A DNA stretch of 64,000 bases from Xanthomonas phaseoli pv. phaseoli (GTDB taxonomy: Bacteria; Pseudomonadota; Gammaproteobacteria; Xanthomonadales; Xanthomonadaceae). Of this stretch, positions 34,658-46,686 are shown one piece after another. Position 1 is the stretch's first letter, and the number at the start of each line of letters is the position of its first letter. Location: assembly GCA_022749655.1 (NCBI GenBank), contig CP094243.1, forward strand, positions 3,658,001 through 3,722,000. Reading direction: 5' to 3'. The notes under the pieces are model-generated. The model was not told the DNA's origin and searched no databases. It saw only the letters and a program-made list of their open reading frames with translations. A program made the position numbers and the translations under genes.

Positions 34658-37485
34658 GTGGATAATCTCCTAAAGCAGTTCGCGCAGTCATCGCAGCTCG
34701 CCGGCGGCAACGCCGCCTACATCGAGGATCTGTACGAGCAGTACCTCGTCGCCCCGGACAGTGTCGATCCGAAGTGGAAGAGCTACTTCGATGGTTTCGA
34801 AGGTCGCGGTGCCGGTGACGTACCGCATTCGGCGGCCATCGCCCATATCCTCACCGCCTCCAAGCAAGCTGCCAACGCCGGTACCGGCGCAGGCGCCAGC
34901 GACGAGCGCGAGCGCAATGTCGGCCGTCTGATCACTGCCTACCGCGCCCGTGGCCACCTCGGCGCACAGCTCGACCCGCTGGGCCTGGTCCCGCCGGTCA
35001 ACCCGCCCGACCTGGACCTGCCGTTCCACAGCCTGTCCCAGGCCGATCTGGACAGCGAGTTCAGTACCGGCGGCATCGGTGGCCAGCCGCGCATGAAGCT
35101 CAAGGATCTGCTGACGCGCCTGAAGGCGACTTACGCCAGCAGCATCGGCGCCGAGTTCATGCACATCCAGGAGTTCGACCAGCGCCAGTGGATTTACAAG
35201 CGCCTGGAAGACGCCGGCGGCAAGATTGCCGGCGATGCGGCCAGCCGCAAGCGCACCCTGGAGCGGCTCACCGCTGCCGAAGGCCTGGAGCGCTACCTGC
35301 ACACCAAGTACGTCGGCCAGAAGCGCTTCTCGCTGGAAGGCGGCGATTCGCTGATCCCGATGATGGACGAGATCATTCGCCAGTCCGGCAACGATCAGGT
35401 CAAGGACATCGTGATCGGCATGGCCCACCGCGGCCGCCTCAACGTGCTGGTCAATACGCTGGGCAAGAACCCGCGCAAGCTGTTCGACGAATTCGAAGGC
35501 AAGTTCGAGCACGCCCATGACGACCGCGCGCACACCGGCGACGTCAAGTACCACATGGGTTTCTCGGCCGATATCGCAGTCGGCACCGACAAGCAGGTGC
35601 ACCTGGCACTGGCGTTCAACCCTCGCACCTGGAAATCGTCGACCCGGTCGTGGTCGGCAGCGTGCGTTCGCGCCAGGAGCGTTTCGGCGATGCCGAGCGC
35701 AAGGCCGTCCTGCCGATCCTGATCCATGGCGACGCCGCATTCGCCGGCCAGGGCGTGGTGATGGAACTGTTCCAGATGTCGCAGGCGCGCGGTTTCGCGG
35801 TCGGCGGCACCGTGCACATCGTGGTCAACAACCAGATCGGCTTCACCACCAGCACCCGCGACGACGCCCGCTCCACGTTGTACTGCACGGACGTGGCCAA
35901 GATGATCGGCGCGCCGGTCTTCCACGTGAACGGCGACGATCCGGACGCGGTGATGTTCGTGTCCAAGCTGGCCTACGAATTCCGCCAGCAGTTCAAGAAG
36001 GACGTGGTCATCGACCTGGTCTGCTACCGCCGTTGGGGCCATAACGAGGCCGACGAACCGGCAGCGACCCAACCGGTGATGTACCAGACCATCCGCAAGC
36101 ACAAGACCACCCGCGAGCTGTATGCCGCCAAGCTGGAAAGCGACGGCGTGCTGAGCGCCGACGAGGCCAAGGCCCTGGTGGACGGCTACCGCAACAAGCT
36201 CGATTCGGGCGAGTACACCACCGAACTGGCCAAGCGCAAGCCGGACGAATTTGCCATCGATTGGTCCAAGTACCTGGTCGGCACCGCTGCCGATCCGGTG
36301 GACACGCGCGTCAAGCGCGAGCAGCTGGACCGTCTGGCCAAGCTGATCACCACCATCCCCGAAGGCGTCGAATTGCATGCCCGCGTGGCGAAGATCTACG
36401 AAGATCGCGTCAAGATGGCGGCAGGCGACCAGCTTGGCGACTGGGGCTTCGCGGAAAACCTGGCCTACGCCACCTTGCTGGCCGAGGGTCACAAGCTGCG
36501 TCTGGTCGGCCAGGACGCCGGCCGCGGCACGTTCTTCCACCGTCACGCGATCCTGCATGACCAGAAGACCGACGATTACTACCTGCCGCTGCGCCAGCTG
36601 GTGCAGAACCCGGAAGACGCCACCGTCATCGACTCGCTGCTGAGCGAAGAAGCGGTGATGGGCTTCGAATACGGCTACTCCACTACCGACCCGAATGCGC
36701 TGTGCATCTGGGAAGCGCAGTTCGGCGACTTCGCCAACGGCGCGCAGGTGGTGATCGACCAGTTCATCGCCGCCGGCGAAGCTAAGTGGGGCCGCATCGC
36801 AGGCCTGTCGCTGTTCCTGCCGCATGGCTACGAAGGCCAGGGCCCGGAGCACAGCTCTGCACGTCTGGAGCGTTTCCTGCAGCTGTGCGCGCTGGAGAAC
36901 ATGCTGGTCTGCGTGCCGACCACGCCGGCGCAATGCTTCCACATGATCCGCCGCCAGATGCGCATGACCACCCGCAAGCCGCTGGTGGTGATGACGCCCA
37001 AGTCGTTGCTGCGCCACAAGCTGGCGGTGTCGAGCCTGGAAGAACTGGCCGACGGGCAATTCCAGCACCTGATCCCGGACGCCAAGGCCGACGCGGCCAA
37101 GGTCAAGCGCGTGGTGCTGTGCTCGGGCAAGGTCTATTACGACCTGCTCGAAGACCAGACCAAGCGCGGCCAGGACGATGTCGCCATCCTGCGTGTGGAG
37201 CAGCTGTATCCGTTCCCGCGCGCGCAGCTGGCGGCCGAGCTCAAGGCCTATGCCAACGCCACCGGCGTGGTGTGGTGCCAGGAAGAGCCGCAGAACCAGG
37301 GTGCGTGGTACCAGATCCGCCACCACCTCAACTTCTGCCTGGCCAGCGGCCAGAGCCTGCATTACGCCGGCCGTGCCCGTTCGCCCTCGCCTGCCGCCGG
37401 CCACATGGCCGACCACATCATCGAGCAGCAGAAGCTGGTTGCCGATGCGCTGCTCAACCCGTTCAACGACCAAGTCGCTGAATAA
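34658..37485 (+). CDS. sucA: 2-oxoglutarate dehydrogenase E1, one frameshift
   Basis: Thiamine-diphosphate E1 of the 2-oxoglutarate dehydrogenase complex, decarboxylating 2-oxoglutarate and loading lipoyl-E2. 942 residues after repair, the usual length. Visible: N-terminal YIEDLYEQYLVAPDSVDPKW that binds E2, the HRGRLNVLVNTLGKNP core motif, GDAAFAGQGVVME and VVNNQIGFTT of the ThDP site, GHNEADEPAATQP, EAQFGDFANGAQVVIDQFI in the transketolase-like domain, and EEPQNQGAWYQIR near the end. GTG start at 34658 (VDNLLKQF). The frame breaks at the CCC 35620-35622; one more C reads AFNPSHLEIVDPVVVG. Loss of this enzyme would cripple the TCA cycle, so the break is probably an error. Confidence 0.95.
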
Positions 37486-37527
37486 CTCCTCTTCCCCAAA
37501 GAACGAAAACCCTAGGACGCTCCCCGA

Positions 37528-38742
<1,215 letters not shown>

Positions 38743-38746
38743 GAGC

Positions 38747-38876
38747 CGGGAATCGGGAATGGAGAGTCGGGAATGGGACAAGCGCCCACCGCCCGCTCCA
38801 TTCCCGCCTGGACCTGGATGGCACGCGACAGGCGCATGCGCTGTTGCGATTCCCCATTCCCTATTCCCCATTCCCG
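38747..38876. repeat. G-rich inverted-arm element (iii), sucB-lpd gap
   Basis: Left arm 38747-38779 (CCGGGAATCGGGAATGG..., G runs on +) and right arm 38848-38876 (CCCCATTCCCTATTCCCC) flank about 68 bases of unrelated sequence. It fills almost the whole gap between sucB and lpd. The right arm ends 12 bases before the lpd ATG. Confidence 0.85.
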
Positions 38877-38888
38877 TGAGCAAATGAA

Positions 38889-40325
38889 ATGAGCGAACAA
38901 TTCGACGTCGTCGTCATCGGTGCTGGCCCGGCCGGTTATCACGCCGCCATCCGCGCGGCCCAGCTGGGCATGAAGGTCGCCTGCATCGACGCGGCACTGG
39001 GCAAGGACGGCAAGCCGGCGCTGGGCGGTACCTGCCTGCGCGTGGGCTGCATCCCGTCCAAGGCGCTGCTGGATTCCTCGCGCCAGTTCTGGAACATGGG
39101 TCACCTGTTCGGCGACCACGGCATCAGCTTCAACGACGCCAAGATGGACGTGCCCACGATGATCGGCCGCAAGGACAAGATCGTGAAGCAGTTCACCGGC
39201 GGCATCGCGATGCTGTTCAAAGCCAACAAGATCACCCCGTACTACGGTTTCGGCCAGCTGCAGCCGGGCAACATCGTCAAGGTGAGCCAGCACGAAGGCG
39301 GCGAGATCGAGCTCAAGGGCACCAATGTGATCCTGGCCGCCGGTTCGGAATCGATCGAACTGCCGTTCGCCAAGTTCGATGGCGACACCATCGTCGACAA
39401 CGTCGGCGGGCTGGACTTCACTGCGGTGCCCAAGCGCCTGGCGGTGATCGGCGCTGGCGTGATCGGCCTGGAGCTGGGCAGCGTGTGGAAGCGCCTGGGC
39501 GCCGAGGTCACCATCCTCGAAGCGCTGCCGGACTTCCTGGCGCTGGCCGATGCCGAAGTGGCCAAGACCGCACTGAAGGAATTCAAGAAGCAGGGCCTGG
39601 ACATCAAGCTGGGCGCCAAGGTCAGCAAGACCGAGATCACCGGCAGCGGCGACGCCAAGCAGGTGGTGCTGAGCTACACCGACGCGACCGGCGAGCAGAC
39701 CCTGACCGTGGACAAGCTGCTGGTGGCCGTGGGCCGCAAGGCCGCGACCAAGAACCTGCTGGCCGAGGGCACCGGGGTCAAGGTCACCGACCGCGGCCAG
39801 ATCGAGGTCGATGGCCATTGCCACACCGGTGTGGATGGCGTCTGGGCGATCGGCGACTGCGTGCGCGGCCCGATGCTGGCGCACAAGGGCTTCGAGGAAG
39901 GCATCGCGGTGGCCGAACTGATCGCCGGCCTGCCCGGCCACGTTAACTTCGACACCATTCCGTGGGTCATCTACACCGAGCCGGAAATTGCCTGGGTCGG
40001 CAAGACCGAGCAGCAGTTGAAGGCCGAAGGCGTTGCCTACAAGGCCGGCAGCTTTCCGTTCGCGGCGATCGGTCGCGCGGTGGCCATGGGCGAGCCGGCC
40101 GGCTTCGTCAAGGTGATCGCCGATGCCGAAACTGACCGCGTGCTGGGTATGCACCTGGTGGGCGTGGGCGTGTCCGAGCTGGTGCACGAAGGTGTGCTGA
40201 CGATGGAATTCAACGGCTCGGCCGACGACCTGGCGCGCATCTGCCACGCCCATCCGACGCTGTCCGAAGCGATCCACGACGCCGCCATGGCGGTCAGCAA
40301 GCGCGCGATCCACAAGGCCAACTAA
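38889..40325 (+). CDS. lpdA: Dihydrolipoyl dehydrogenase (E3)
   Basis: 478 residues; FAD disulfide oxidoreductase regenerating lipoamide for the 2-oxoglutarate complex, and perhaps other complexes. FAD motif VVVIGAGPAGYHAAIRAAQ, redox-active GGTCLRVGCIPSK, NAD motif AVIGAGVIGLELGSVW, second FAD motif GVWAIGDCVRGPMLAHKG, and C-terminal HAHPTLSEAIHDA with the catalytic His-Glu pair. Last gene of the sucAB-lpd unit; a strong terminator follows. Confidence 0.97.
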   Translation: MSEQFDVVVIGAGPAGYHAAIRAAQLGMKVACIDAALGKDGKPALGGTCLRVGCIPSKALLDSSRQFWNMGHLFGDHGISFNDAKMDVPTMIGRKDKIVKQFTGGIAMLFKANKITPYYGFGQLQPGNIVKVSQHEGGEIELKGTNVILAAGSESIELPFAKFDGDTIVDNVGGLDFTAVPKRLAVIGAGVIGLELGSVWKRLGAEVTILEALPDFLALADAEVAKTALKEFKKQGLDIKLGAKVSKTEITGSGDAKQVVLSYTDATGEQTLTVDKLLVAVGRKAATKNLLAEGTGVKVTDRGQIEVDGHCHTGVDGVWAIGDCVRGPMLAHKGFEEGIAVAELIAGLPGHVNFDTIPWVIYTEPEIAWVGKTEQQLKAEGVAYKAGSFPFAAIGRAVAMGEPAGFVKVIADAETDRVLGMHLVGVGVSELVHEGVLTMEFNGSADDLARICHAHPTLSEAIHDAAMAVSKRAIHKAN

Positions 40326-40328
40326 GAC

Positions 40329-40538
40329 CGGGATTCGGGATTCGGGCGTGGGGATTCGTAAACGACTCCCTCTCCTGATCATCTCCCGGCAAGCACATGA
40401 CGCCGGGCTAAAAACCCGGCGTTATGTTTTTCAGGCACGGTCAAAACAATCCTGCAACGTTCATTTCGGCGGGCCTCTAGATGGCATCGACGCAGCGCGC
40501 CCGGTTTTACGAATCCCCAATCCCCAATTCCGAATCCC
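40329..40538. repeat. G-rich inverted-arm element (iv), lpd-LOG gap
   Basis: Left arm 40329-40358 holds GGG-ATTC-GGG-ATTC-GGG-CGT-GGGG, a complete quadruplex-type pattern. Right arm 40511-40538 (GAATCCCCAATCCCCAATTCC) is its inverse and ends at the LOG start codon. The lpd terminator sits inside. Confidence 0.82.
40400..40431 (+). terminator. Rho-independent terminator of sucAB-lpd
   Basis: ACGCCGGG / CCCGGCGT stem (40400-40407, 40415-40422), CTAAAAA loop, then TATGTTTTT. Strong stem with T-tract, 75 bases after the lpd stop. Confidence 0.92.
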
Positions 40539-41132
40539 ATGAAAAGCATCTGCGTCTATTGCGGCTCCAACGCCGGTAACAAACCGGCCTATGCCGAACG
40601 CGCCACTGCCCTGGGCACGCGCATTTCCGAGCAAGGCCTGCGACTGGTCTACGGCGGCGGCAACGTCGGCCTGATGGGCACGGTGGCCAACGCCGTCCTC
40701 GCTGCCGGCGGCCAGGTCACGGGCGTGATCCCCAAGCAACTGGCGGACTGGGAAGTGGCCCACCGCGGCTTGACCGAACTGGAGATCGTCGGCTCGATGC
40801 ACGAGCGCAAGATGCGCATGTTCGAGTTGTCCGATGGCTTCGTCGCCCTGCCCGGCGGCTTCGGCACCATGGAAGAGATCTTCGAGATGCTGACCTGGCG
40901 CCAGCTCGGCATCGGCAACAAGCCCTGCGCCTTCCTGGATATCGAAGATTTCTACGCGCCGCTGATCGGCATGATCGATCGCATGGTGGAAGAGCGCTTC
41001 CTGCATCCAGATCAACGCACCGACCTGTGGTACGGCGCAGATATCGAGCAGATGCTCGAATGGATGCAGCACTACACGCCGGCGCAGGCATCGAAGTGGA
41101 TCGACGAGAAGCGGCGCTCCACCCTGGTGTGA
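40539..41132 (+). CDS. LOG-family nucleotide monophosphate phosphoribohydrolase-like protein
   Basis: 197 residues, Rossmann-like. Family motifs YGGGNVGLMG near 42 and PGGFGTMEEIFE near 110 are complete. LOG proteins release cytokinin bases or act on AMP by cutting the N-glycosidic bond; in a plant-associated bacterium either role is possible. Its ATG directly follows the right arm of a repeat. Monocistronic by appearance. Confidence 0.9.
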   Translation: MKSICVYCGSNAGNKPAYAERATALGTRISEQGLRLVYGGGNVGLMGTVANAVLAAGGQVTGVIPKQLADWEVAHRGLTELEIVGSMHERKMRMFELSDGFVALPGGFGTMEEIFEMLTWRQLGIGNKPCAFLDIEDFYAPLIGMIDRMVEERFLHPDQRTDLWYGADIEQMLEWMQHYTPAQASKWIDEKRRSTLV

Positions 41133-41408
41133 GCGAAGGCAGCCAAGACAAACGGCGTCTCACCGCGCGTCGGCCGGGTTGCCGAGGCGCCGCTCCCTGA
41201 TCGCCCAACCCACAATGACAGGCGTACGTCGCCGCTGCAGCGGCGTCGGCAAGCACGATGCCACGGTGAGCGCACCACCCGTCGTCACTGCGACCCTGCG
41301 CAGGTGCTGCAGCACGATGGCACGTACACGGCGCGGTGTTGCCAGCTTGCAACGGCAGTCACGATGGCTGCGGCAATCCGCCGTACCGCCTCGCATAGAA
41401 TGGCGGCG

Positions 41409-42002
41409 ATGCTCGATACCCTCGCCGCTGATGCGCACCACAGTCTGGACATCAAGCACAGTCGCTTTGTGGCCCATGCTGTCGCACTGGAGGCTCCCGC
41501 GCATGCGCTGGAGATCGTGCAGCGCGTGGCAGTGCCGGACGCGACGCACAACTGCTGGGCCTACCGGTTCGGGCAGGACTACCGTTCCAGCGACGACGGC
41601 GAGCCAAGCGGCACCGCCGGCCGGCCGATCCTGGCCGCCATCGATGGCCAGGGCTTCGATCGGGTGGTGGTGGTGGTCACGCGCTGGTATGGCGGCATCA
41701 AGCTCGGTGCCGGCGGGCTGGTGCGCGCCTACGGCGGTACCGCGGCCGAGTGCCTGCGGCTGGCAACGCGACAGCCATTGATCGCGTTGTCGCTGGTGCA
41801 GGTACAGTGCCGGTTCGACGATCTGGGCCTGGTGCACGCAGCGCTGGCGGCCTTCCATGCCGACAAACTGGACGAACACTTCGACGCCGAGGGTGCAGCG
41901 TTGCGCGTGCAACTGCCTGCCGATCAGCTCGCCGGCTTGAAAACCCGCCTGTGCGACGCCACTCGCAATCGTGTCCATCTCTCATCCCCGGAAGCCGCAT
42001 GA
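41409..42002 (+). CDS. YigZ/IMPACT family protein
   Basis: 197 residues. Conserved core RSSDDGEPSGTAGRPIL and VTRWYGGIKLGAGGLVRAYGG, N-terminal LDIKHSRFVAHA, C-terminal ferredoxin-like half (QVQCRFDDLGLVHAALAAF). Ribosome- or RNA-linked role suspected for the family. ATGA overlap with the following ABC gene couples them. Confidence 0.9.
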   Translation: MLDTLAADAHHSLDIKHSRFVAHAVALEAPAHALEIVQRVAVPDATHNCWAYRFGQDYRSSDDGEPSGTAGRPILAAIDGQGFDRVVVVVTRWYGGIKLGAGGLVRAYGGTAAECLRLATRQPLIALSLVQVQCRFDDLGLVHAALAAFHADKLDEHFDAEGAALRVQLPADQLAGLKTRLCDATRNRVHLSSPEAA

Positions 42003-43768
42003 CCGAGCCAGCCGCTGCACGTCCCAGCCCGTTGCGGAAGCTGGGCAGCCTGCGCACCTTGTGGCCATTCGTCCAACGCCAGCGCGGCCTGTTTGCCGCC
42101 TGGCTGGTCGCACTGTCGATTTCCGCTGCCGCCACGCTGAGCCTGCCCGCAGCGGTCAAGCGCATGATCGACCAAGGCTTCTCCGGCGATGCGCAGATCA
42201 ACCAGGCGTTCTCGCTGCTGTTCGCAGTCTCGGTCGTGCTGGCGTTGGCAACGGCGGCGCGCTTCTATTTCGTCGCACTGCTGGGCGAAAAAGTGGTCGC
42301 CGACCTGCGCGGGCGGCTGTATGCGCACCTGATCGGCCTGGACGCCGGATTTCATGACCGCAGCCGCAGCGGCGAATTGGTGTCGCGCCTGTCGGCCGAC
42401 AGCGAATTGCTGCGTGGGCTGATCGGCACCACCATGTCGGTGGCCTTGCGCAGTTCGGTCACGGTGATCGGCAGCATCGTCATGCTGTTCGTCACCAGCC
42501 CGCGGCTGGCCGGCTTCACCTTGATCGGCATCCCGCTGGCAGTGCTGCCGATCGTGCTGGGCGCACGCCGCCTGCAGAAGATTTCGCGCGCAAGCCAGGA
42601 CCGTGTGGCCGATGCCAATACGCTGGCCGCCGAAACCCTGGGCGCAGTGCGCACCGTGCAGGCGCATGCACGCGAGCGTTACGAAAGCCAACGTTTCAGT
42701 ACGGCACTGTTGACCGCCATCGACACCGCGAAGGTGCGCATCCGCACCCAGGCCACCGTGACCGCGGTGGCGATCATGCTGATCTTCGGCGCGATCGTCG
42801 CGGTGTTGTGGCTTGGCGCGCACGATGTGATTGCTGGCCGCATGACGCCCGGCACGCTCGGCCAGTTCGTGTTGTACGCGATGATCGGCGGCGGTTCGGT
42901 CGGGGCGCTGGCCGAGGTCTGGAACGAGTTGCAGCGTGCCGCCGGCGGCATGGGCCGGGTGAGTGAATTGCTCGACGAACAACCGCTGATCGTGGCGCCG
43001 GCCACGCCGCAGGCCTTGCCGCAGCCGCTGCGCGGCGCGATCCATTTCGACCGGGTGGTCTTCCATTACCCGCAACGCCCGGACGCGCCGGCGCTGGACG
43101 GGTTCGACCTGCATGTCAGCCCCGGCGAAACCGTGGCGCTGGTGGGTCCGTCCGGTGCGGGCAAGAGCACGGTGCTGTCGATGCTGCTGCGCTTCCACGA
43201 CCCGGACAGCGGCAAGGTGCGTATCGACGACATCGACCTGCGCGAGGTCGACCCGGTCCTGTTGCGCGAGCACATCGCGCTGGTACCGCAGCAACCCACG
43301 TTGTTTGCCGCCAGCGCCGCCGACAACATCCGCTACGGGCGCCTGCAGGCCAGCGACGCCGAGGTGGAAGCGGCGGCGGCGGCGGCCGAAGCCGATGTGT
43401 TCATCCGCGCCCTGCCCCAGGGCTACGCCAGCGAACTGGGTGAGCGCGGCACGCGCCTGTCCGGCGGCCAGCAGCAACGCGTGGCGATTGCACGTGCGCT
43501 GCTCAAGGACGCGCCGATCCTGCTGCTGGACGAAGCCACCAGCGCGCTCGATGCGCAAAGCGAGCGCGCCGTGCAGCAGGCGCTGGAGCGACTGATGCAA
43601 GGCCGCACCACGCTGGTGATCGCGCACCGCCTGGCCACCGTGCTCAAGGCCGACCGCATCGTGGTGATGGATGCCGGGCGCATCGTTGCGCAGGGTACGC
43701 ATGCGCAGTTGATCGCCGAAGGCGGTCTGTATGCGGAGCTGGCGCGGCTGCAGTTCATCGACCAATGA
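41999..43768 (+). CDS. ABC exporter, MsbA-like half transporter
   Basis: 589 residues: a six-helix transmembrane domain (to about 330) fused to an intact ATPase. Walker A GPSGAGKSTVL, Q-loop VPQQPTLF, signature LSGGQQQRVAIARALL, Walker B ILLLDEATSALD, H-loop VIAHRLATV. The family includes lipid, peptide and drug exporters; substrate unknown. Coupled to yigZ upstream and followed by a 240-base gap. It contrasts with the motif-less ABC protein at 44999, 1.2 kb further on. Confidence 0.9.
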   Translation: MTEPAAARPSPLRKLGSLRTLWPFVQRQRGLFAAWLVALSISAAATLSLPAAVKRMIDQGFSGDAQINQAFSLLFAVSVVLALATAARFYFVALLGEKVVADLRGRLYAHLIGLDAGFHDRSRSGELVSRLSADSELLRGLIGTTMSVALRSSVTVIGSIVMLFVTSPRLAGFTLIGIPLAVLPIVLGARRLQKISRASQDRVADANTLAAETLGAVRTVQAHARERYESQRFSTALLTAIDTAKVRIRTQATVTAVAIMLIFGAIVAVLWLGAHDVIAGRMTPGTLGQFVLYAMIGGGSVGALAEVWNELQRAAGGMGRVSELLDEQPLIVAPATPQALPQPLRGAIHFDRVVFHYPQRPDAPALDGFDLHVSPGETVALVGPSGAGKSTVLSMLLRFHDPDSGKVRIDDIDLREVDPVLLREHIALVPQQPTLFAASAADNIRYGRLQASDAEVEAAAAAAEADVFIRALPQGYASELGERGTRLSGGQQQRVAIARALLKDAPILLLDEATSALDAQSERAVQQALERLMQGRTTLVIAHRLATVLKADRIVVMDAGRIVAQGTHAQLIAEGGLYAELARLQFIDQ

Positions 43769-44009
43769 GCGCCGCCAGGCGCCGTCGTGCCAGCGATGGC
43801 ACCTGGCGCAACCAGCGAAACGCCTGCGCTCGCCGCGAGACGGGCGCGGCCTTCGCTCGGCATCGGCCTGCGCCGCTCGTACACTGCGGTGACCGCGGCT
43901 CGCCCACCCTCGCCGGACGCGCTGCCGCTGCACTTGCCCGCCGCACGTGGCCCGTCTTGTCTCACCGGCCACGCCGGCCGTGCGCTCCCACGCAATCCGA
44001 TGTGACCCC

Positions 44010-44909
44010 ATGCCCCGCCCCAAAACCACTCTTCGCCAGCTGAGCTATTTCGTCGCGCTGGCCGATACCGGCAGCTTTACCCGTGCCGCCGAGCAGATGG
44101 GCGTCTCGCAGCCATCGTTGTCGCAACAGATCCGCGCATTGGAAGCGATCATCGGCGCGCCACTGTTCGAGCGCGGCGCGCAGGCAATCCTGACCCCGCT
44201 CGGTCGCGAGCTGCTCGACCGCGCACGCAGCATCCTGCTCGATGTCACCGATCTGGAAGAGGTCCGCGCCACCGCCGCCGATACCTTGATCGGCACCATC
44301 CGCCTCGGCGTCTCGCCCACGCTCGGCGCCTATCTGATGCCCAGCCTGGTGGCACGCCTGCATCGCGAGCATCCGGCCCTGCGCGTGCATGTGCGCGAAG
44401 GCCTGCCAACCGACCTCGCCGCCGACCTGAGCAACGGCACGCACGACCTGGTCCTCGCGCAACTGCCGGTAGCCGGCCGCGGCCTGCACAGCGAGCGGCT
44501 GTTTCGCGAACTGCTGCATGTGACCATGGCTGCCGATCATCCGCTGCGCACCAAGGCCTGCATCACCCCGGCCGACCTGCGCGGCGCCAACTTGCTGACC
44601 TTGATGCCGGAATACCGACTGGCAGAACAGGTTGCCGCGATCGCCATGGAGGTGGGCGCCAATGTCTTGCGCGATTACGAAGGCACCAGCCTGGACGCGA
44701 TCCGCCAGATGGCCGGCATGGGCATGGGTCTTGCCTTGCTTCCGGACCTGTACGTGCGCCAGGAAATCCGCGAAGGCGACGACGTGGTGGTTCGGCCGGT
44801 CAAAGGCGGGCGCTACTATAGGGAGATCGGTCTGCTCTGGCGCCAGGGCGCCGGTCGCGCACCGGCCTTCGGCTTGATCGCCGATCTGCTGCGCGCGGTG
44901 GCTGCATAG
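44010..44909 (+). CDS. LysR-family transcriptional regulator
   Basis: 299 residues: an HTH (LRQLSYFVALADTGSFTRAA, MGVSQPSLSQQIRALE) and a two-lobe effector domain (GTIRLGVSPTLGAYLMP, LGLVLAQLP-like HDLVLAQLPVAG, MAGMGMGLALLPDLYV). The layout recalls OxyR, but the redox Cys pair is absent (no Cys in TLMPEYRLAEQVAAI), so peroxide sensing is unlikely. It sits just before and in line with the export operon at 44999 and is its likely regulator. A palindrome straddles its stop codon. Confidence 0.88.
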   Translation: MPRPKTTLRQLSYFVALADTGSFTRAAEQMGVSQPSLSQQIRALEAIIGAPLFERGAQAILTPLGRELLDRARSILLDVTDLEEVRATAADTLIGTIRLGVSPTLGAYLMPSLVARLHREHPALRVHVREGLPTDLAADLSNGTHDLVLAQLPVAGRGLHSERLFRELLHVTMAADHPLRTKACITPADLRGANLLTLMPEYRLAEQVAAIAMEVGANVLRDYEGTSLDAIRQMAGMGMGLALLPDLYVRQEIREGDDVVVRPVKGGRYYREIGLLWRQGAGRAPAFGLIADLLRAVAA

Positions 44910-44922
44910 GAAAATCCTATGC
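44904..44922. promoter_or_regulatory. Palindrome across the lysR stop, ahead of the export operon
   Basis: GCATAGGA-AAA-TCCTATGC, a perfect 8-bp inverted repeat including the lysR TAG. It could be a LysR or other dimer site controlling the operon that starts 77 bases downstream, or a small terminator (no T-tract follows). Confidence 0.5.
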
Positions 44923-44998
44923 GGCACATAAGCGCTTCGGCCTTGTTTGCGGGCCGGCAACTCGTCAATGCTTCACTGAACTCATCAACGGATATCGA

Positions 44999-46686
44999 AT
45001 GGCGGCCAAGCGGATTGGATGGCGGGAAGCGGCGAGCTGGCTGACGGAAGTTGTCGGCCCGGACATGCCGTATGTGCGCCTGACCCTGGTGTACGGCGTT
45101 GCGATCAGCCTGCTGTCGCTGGCCACGCCGATCTCGGTGCAGTTGCTGATCAACAGCGTTGCCAACACCGCGCTGCCCACGCCGCTGTGGACCTTGTCCG
45201 GGCTGTTGCTGGGCCTGCTGCTGCTGGTGGCGGCACTGAGCGCGATGCGGGTGTGGGTGATGGCGCTGTTCGAACGTCGCCTGTTCGCACGCGTGGTGGC
45301 GGAGATCACCGTGCGTGCGGTGCACGCGCAGAACCCGTTCTTCGCCGACCAGAACCGCGGCGATGTCTTCAACCGCTACTTCGATCTGGTGGTGGTGCAG
45401 AAAGCAGTGCCCAGCCTGGCGGTCGGTGCGTTCACCATCGTGCTGCAGTCGGCGGTCGGCCTGATCGTCACCAGCTTCTATCACCCGTTCTTCCTCGGCT
45501 TCAACGCGCTGCTGCTGCTGACCATCTTCTCGATCTGGATGATCTGGTCGCGCGGCTCGATCCGCTCGGCGGTCGAACTGAGCCAGGCCAAGCACAACGC
45601 CGCGCATTGGCTGGAAAGCGTCGGCGGCTCCAACGGGTTCTACAAATCCAGCCGCCATCTCAACTTCGCGATGGATCGCTCGGAAAAGGTGACCGCCGAC
45701 TATGTCGACCGGCATCGGCGCCACTTCCGCTACACCTTCACCCAGACGCTGGCCTTCCTGCTCACCTATGCGGTGGCCAGCGCGGCGCTGCTGGCGCTGG
45801 GCGGCAGCCTGATCCTGCGCGGCGAGCTGTCGATCGGCCAGCTGGTGGCAGCCGAACTGATCCTGAGCGCGGTGTTCTACGGCATTGCACAGCTGGGCAG
45901 CTACCTGGACACGTTCTACGACCTGGTGGCCAGCGCGGAGGAATTGTCGCTGCTGTACGCCATCCCCAGGAGCGCCCGGTGCTTGCCGCCGGCGAGGCGC
46001 CGCGCAATAGCGGGGTCCGCCTGGACGGGGTGGTGATCGAGGGCGCGCGTTTTGATTTCGCGCTGGAAGCCGGCGAGCAGCTGGTCACGCTGGCCGATGG
46101 CGGTGCCGAGCGCCTGCTGGCCATGGTGCTCAAGCGCCACGTCGTTCCCGACCGCGGGCTGGTGATGGTCGGTGGCGCGGACATGGCCACCTTCGATATG
46201 TACCTGCTGCGTTCGGAAGTCACCGTGCTCGACCGCCCGACCATCGTGGAAGTCACCATTCGCGAATACCTGGCAATGGCCTCGGCCGACGTGACCTCCG
46301 AAGCGATGCTGCAAGCCATCGATGCGGTGGGCCTGCGCGCGCGCATCGCCGCGTTGCCGCAAGGCCTGGACACCCGGCTTGCCGCGTCCGGCTTCCCGCT
46401 GTGGATTGGCGAGGTCATGGCGCTGAAGCTGGCCAATGCACTGCTGGTGCGCCCGCGCGTATTGATGCTGTCGCAGCTGTACGACCTGATCCCGGCCGAG
46501 CGCCTGACCCAGGTTCTGCGACGCTTGAAGGATGCAGGAACCACGGTGCTGCTGTGCACCGGGCGGCCGGAGGACATCACCCTGGATGGCTGGTTCCGGC
46601 TGGAGCCGGAGCGCCAGCAACGCTACGCCACGCGTGCCGAGCTGATCGCATCCACGCAGGAGGTGTCGCATGCCGCACGCTCCTGA
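44999..46686 (+). CDS. ABC-exporter-like protein with degenerate ATPase domain, one frameshift
   Basis: About 562 residues after repair. N-terminal six-helix domain like type I secretion ABC proteins (VRLTLVYGVAISLLSLATPI, FFADQNRGDVFNRYFD coupling region, FTQTLAFLLTYAVASAALLA). The C-terminal domain aligns along its length with an ABC ATPase, but each motif is replaced: Walker A by LADGGAERLLAM, Q-loop by TVLDRPTIVE, signature by FPLWIGEVMA, Walker B by RVLMLSQLYDL, H-loop by LLCTGRPED. It cannot bind and split ATP in the usual way. The frame breaks at C4 45964-45967; five C give YAIPQERPVLAAG. It overlaps the HlyD gene by 17 bases. Start ATG 44999. Confidence 0.82.

Noticed and set aside
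41924..44029. 701-codon minus-strand open frame
   Set aside because: Antisense of the intact ABC exporter gene and its neighbours; no recognisable domain.
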